The notes under the pieces were generated by a model. The model ran no database searches. It was not told the origin of the DNA and saw only the letters and a program-made list of their open reading frames with translations. The translations under genes were made by a program, and so were the position numbers. Positions 14,646 to 15,904 of a DNA stretch of 15,904 nucleotides are shown here, in pieces. The stretch covers positions 1-15,904 of the forward strand of contig JAAAOL010000263.1 in NCBI GenBank assembly GCA_009908885.1, read 5' to 3'. The first letter of the stretch is position 1. Each line of letters opens with the position of its first letter. The stretch comes from Bacteroidota bacterium. Lineage in GTDB: Bacteria > Bacteroidota > Rhodothermia > Rhodothermales > JAAAOL01.

Positions 14646-15904
14646 TTACCGGACCAGCACGACCTGGCGAAGACCTGCGAAGTGCTCGCCCAGCACGCGG
14701 ATGATGTAGACGCCGCTCGCCAGCCCATCGGCCTCCACCTCGAACTCGGTCGGCACCTGTTCCGGAAGCGGGCCGTCGTGGAGCCGGGCCACCTGCCGCC
14801 CCAGCATGTCATAGACGAGCACCTGCACGCGTTGCGGGACGGCGACGGTGACCGAAAAGCGGGCCGTGGCCGCAAACGGATTCGGATAAGGCGGCGTCAA
14901 CAGGAAGTCTGTAGCGAGCGGCACGTCCACTGACACCTCCTCACTCGGGAAATGCTGCCCGTCCTGCTCCACCCGCACGATCCGGTAGCGATGAGCTCCT
15001 CCGGCGACGGCTTCGTGTCGATACACGAACGTCGCTCCGTCGCGGAGCGCAGCGAGCGTGTCGCTTCGCAGATGAGCAATCGTGGTTAACATCCCGACCG
15101 GACGGGCATGCTGCACTTCGAAGTGCGTCGTCGGCGTGAGGGGCGCTCCCGTCGACCACGTCAGCACCGGCACGGCCCCGTCCAGCGCTCCGCTCGCTGT
15201 CGGGGTGAAATCTTGAAGTGACGTCGCAGAGGATGTGGCGTCCGCCAAACGCGCTGCCAGCGAGGGCTGCGTAGACCCACCGTCTTCGGGGATGATGGGA
15301 TTGGCCGTGTCGAAGAAGTAATCGGCGAGTGCTGTGTGTGCAGGAACGGGACTGCCGGGATTGCCCGCATACAGGCCTACCGACGACACCGTCACCGGCT
15401 CGATGAACTGCACCACTTGCGTCCAGGAGGCTCCGTCCAGGGAGTACCGATAGGTCCACACGTCCCCGTCGCGTTGGACCTGCAGCCACAGCGGCACGGA
15501 CGCGGGGATAGCAGTGTTGACCTTCGTCGACGCCGCACTCCCGTCGATCATGGCCGCAAACGCTTTGGCCGTGTTCCCGGCCCAGTAGACGTCGAAGCGT
15601 AGAAACTGCCCCGAAACCGCTCCCACGTAGACTCCCCGGTCCTGGTACTTCTCGGACACGGCTGATTCGAATTTGACTTCGACCTCGAAGTCCGCATCGT
15701 CAACCTGTTGCACCACACGAAGCGCCGTGTTGCCCCGGGTCCACGCATCGTATTCACTGCCTGCGGGGAGGTCCACCACGAGGCGCTCGCCATCCAGGCT
15801 GACGGCCGCATCGCCCACTGGATCGATGATACTCCAGAGATTCAGATCCAGGCTGGCCCCACTGAAATCGTCCGAGACGAGTCCGGCCCCCGCCGGAGCA
15901 GCCG
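14646..15904 (-). CDS. T9SS-secreted protein with concanavalin-like domain, 5' end beyond window
   Basis: The reading frame is open through the right edge, giving 418 visible residues; a GTG at 15818 is internal, because the sequence before it (SDDFSGASLDLNLWSIIDP) is the start of the domain. Roughly the first 200 residues match the DUF1349/laminin-G-like jelly-roll type: SDDFS...LW, then AGSEYDAW, FEVEVKFES, YVGAVSGQFLRFDVYW, VWTYRYSLDGASWTQV and VGLYAGN. Such domains bind or accompany carbohydrate-active modules in secreted proteins. A fibronectin-III-like stretch follows (FEVQHARPVG...YRIVRVEQDGQ). The last 85 or so residues are a T9SS type A sorting domain (YPNPFAATARFSVTV, VLVYDMLGRQVARLHDG, final VVLVR). 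The protein is exported by T9SS to the cell surface. Its catalytic or binding part, if any, is probably in the missing N-terminal portion. It is in the same direction as the sugar operon, 229 bp upstream. Confidence 0.9.
   Translation of the reverse strand, partial: AAPAGAGLVSDDFSGASLDLNLWSIIDPVGDAAVSLDGERLVVDLPAGSEYDAWTRGNTALRVVQQVDDADFEVEVKFESAVSEKYQDRGVYVGAVSGQFLRFDVYWAGNTAKAFAAMIDGSAASTKVNTAIPASVPLWLQVQRDGDVWTYRYSLDGASWTQVVQFIEPVTVSSVGLYAGNPGSPVPAHTALADYFFDTANPIIPEDGGSTQPSLAARLADATSSATSLQDFTPTASGALDGAVPVLTWSTGAPLTPTTHFEVQHARPVGMLTTIAHLRSDTLAALRDGATFVYRHEAVAGGAHRYRIVRVEQDGQHFPSEEVSVDVPLATDFLLTPPYPNPFAATARFSVTVAVPQRVQVLVYDMLGRQVARLHDGPLPEQVPTEFEVEADGLASGVYIIRVLGEHFAGLRQVVLVR

Noticed and set aside
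14417..14875. 153-codon upstream extension of the cytidylyltransferase frame
   Set aside because: The family N-terminus begins exactly at 14416 with a ribosome site. The extension is Ser/Arg-rich and overlaps the coding end of the neighbouring gene.
15818..15820. GTG at 15818 as start of the T9SS-tailed gene
   Set aside because: The frame continues open to the window edge, and the residues before the GTG are the conserved beginning of the concanavalin-like domain, so the gene is partial.

Overview
The window looks like chromosome from a GC-rich member of the Bacteroidota/Rhodothermota line, with a Rhodothermales-type relative as the best guess. The main evidence is two secreted proteins that end in a type IX secretion (T9SS) 'type A' C-terminal sorting domain (YPNPF near its start, then a YNLLGQ or YDMLGR strand and a short final strand). 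This signal is essentially confined to that lineage, and the DNA here is strongly GC-rich. Clear GGAGG ribosome sites precede at least two genes. The taxonomic call is inference.

Layout. Positions 1-450 (-) hold a truncated MOSC-domain protein, and 563-1006 (+) a small lipoprotein that converges on the next operon. Positions 1011-4346 (-) hold a two-gene ABC exporter of the LolD/YbbA-YbbP type. Its two genes are separated by a short 7-bp-period repeat. Positions 4347-4932 form a non-coding gap with a much longer and different 7-bp-period array (4608-4784). Positions 4933-14416 (-) are one probable transcription unit read right to left: glucose-1-phosphate cytidylyltransferase, Fe(II)/2-oxoglutarate oxygenase, extended-SDR epimerase/dehydratase, sugar C-methyltransferase, a secreted 12-repeat FG-GAP/VCBS protein with a T9SS tail, and two more related methyltransferases that overlap by 4 bp. 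Positions 14646-15904 (-) hold the 3' part of another T9SS-secreted protein with a concanavalin-like domain.

How the parts fit. The cytidylyltransferase would make CDP-glucose. The SDR and the C-methyltransferases act in known pathways on nucleotide 4-keto sugars, so the operon probably makes an unusual, perhaps branched and oxidised, deoxysugar for a surface glycan. No CDP-glucose 4,6-dehydratase, 3-dehydratase or glycosyltransferase lies in the window, so the pathway is incomplete here. The tight placement of a T9SS cargo gene between the methyltransferase genes suggests that cargo and sugar are linked in expression, and possibly in function.

The most notable non-coding feature is a previously unlabelled imperfect palindrome of about 160 bp (11338-11497) flanked by TA on both sides. 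It lies exactly between the SDR stop codon and the next gene. Removing it with one TA would leave the SDR stop codon intact and restore a normal operon spacing of about 60 bp, as expected for a MITE-like insertion.
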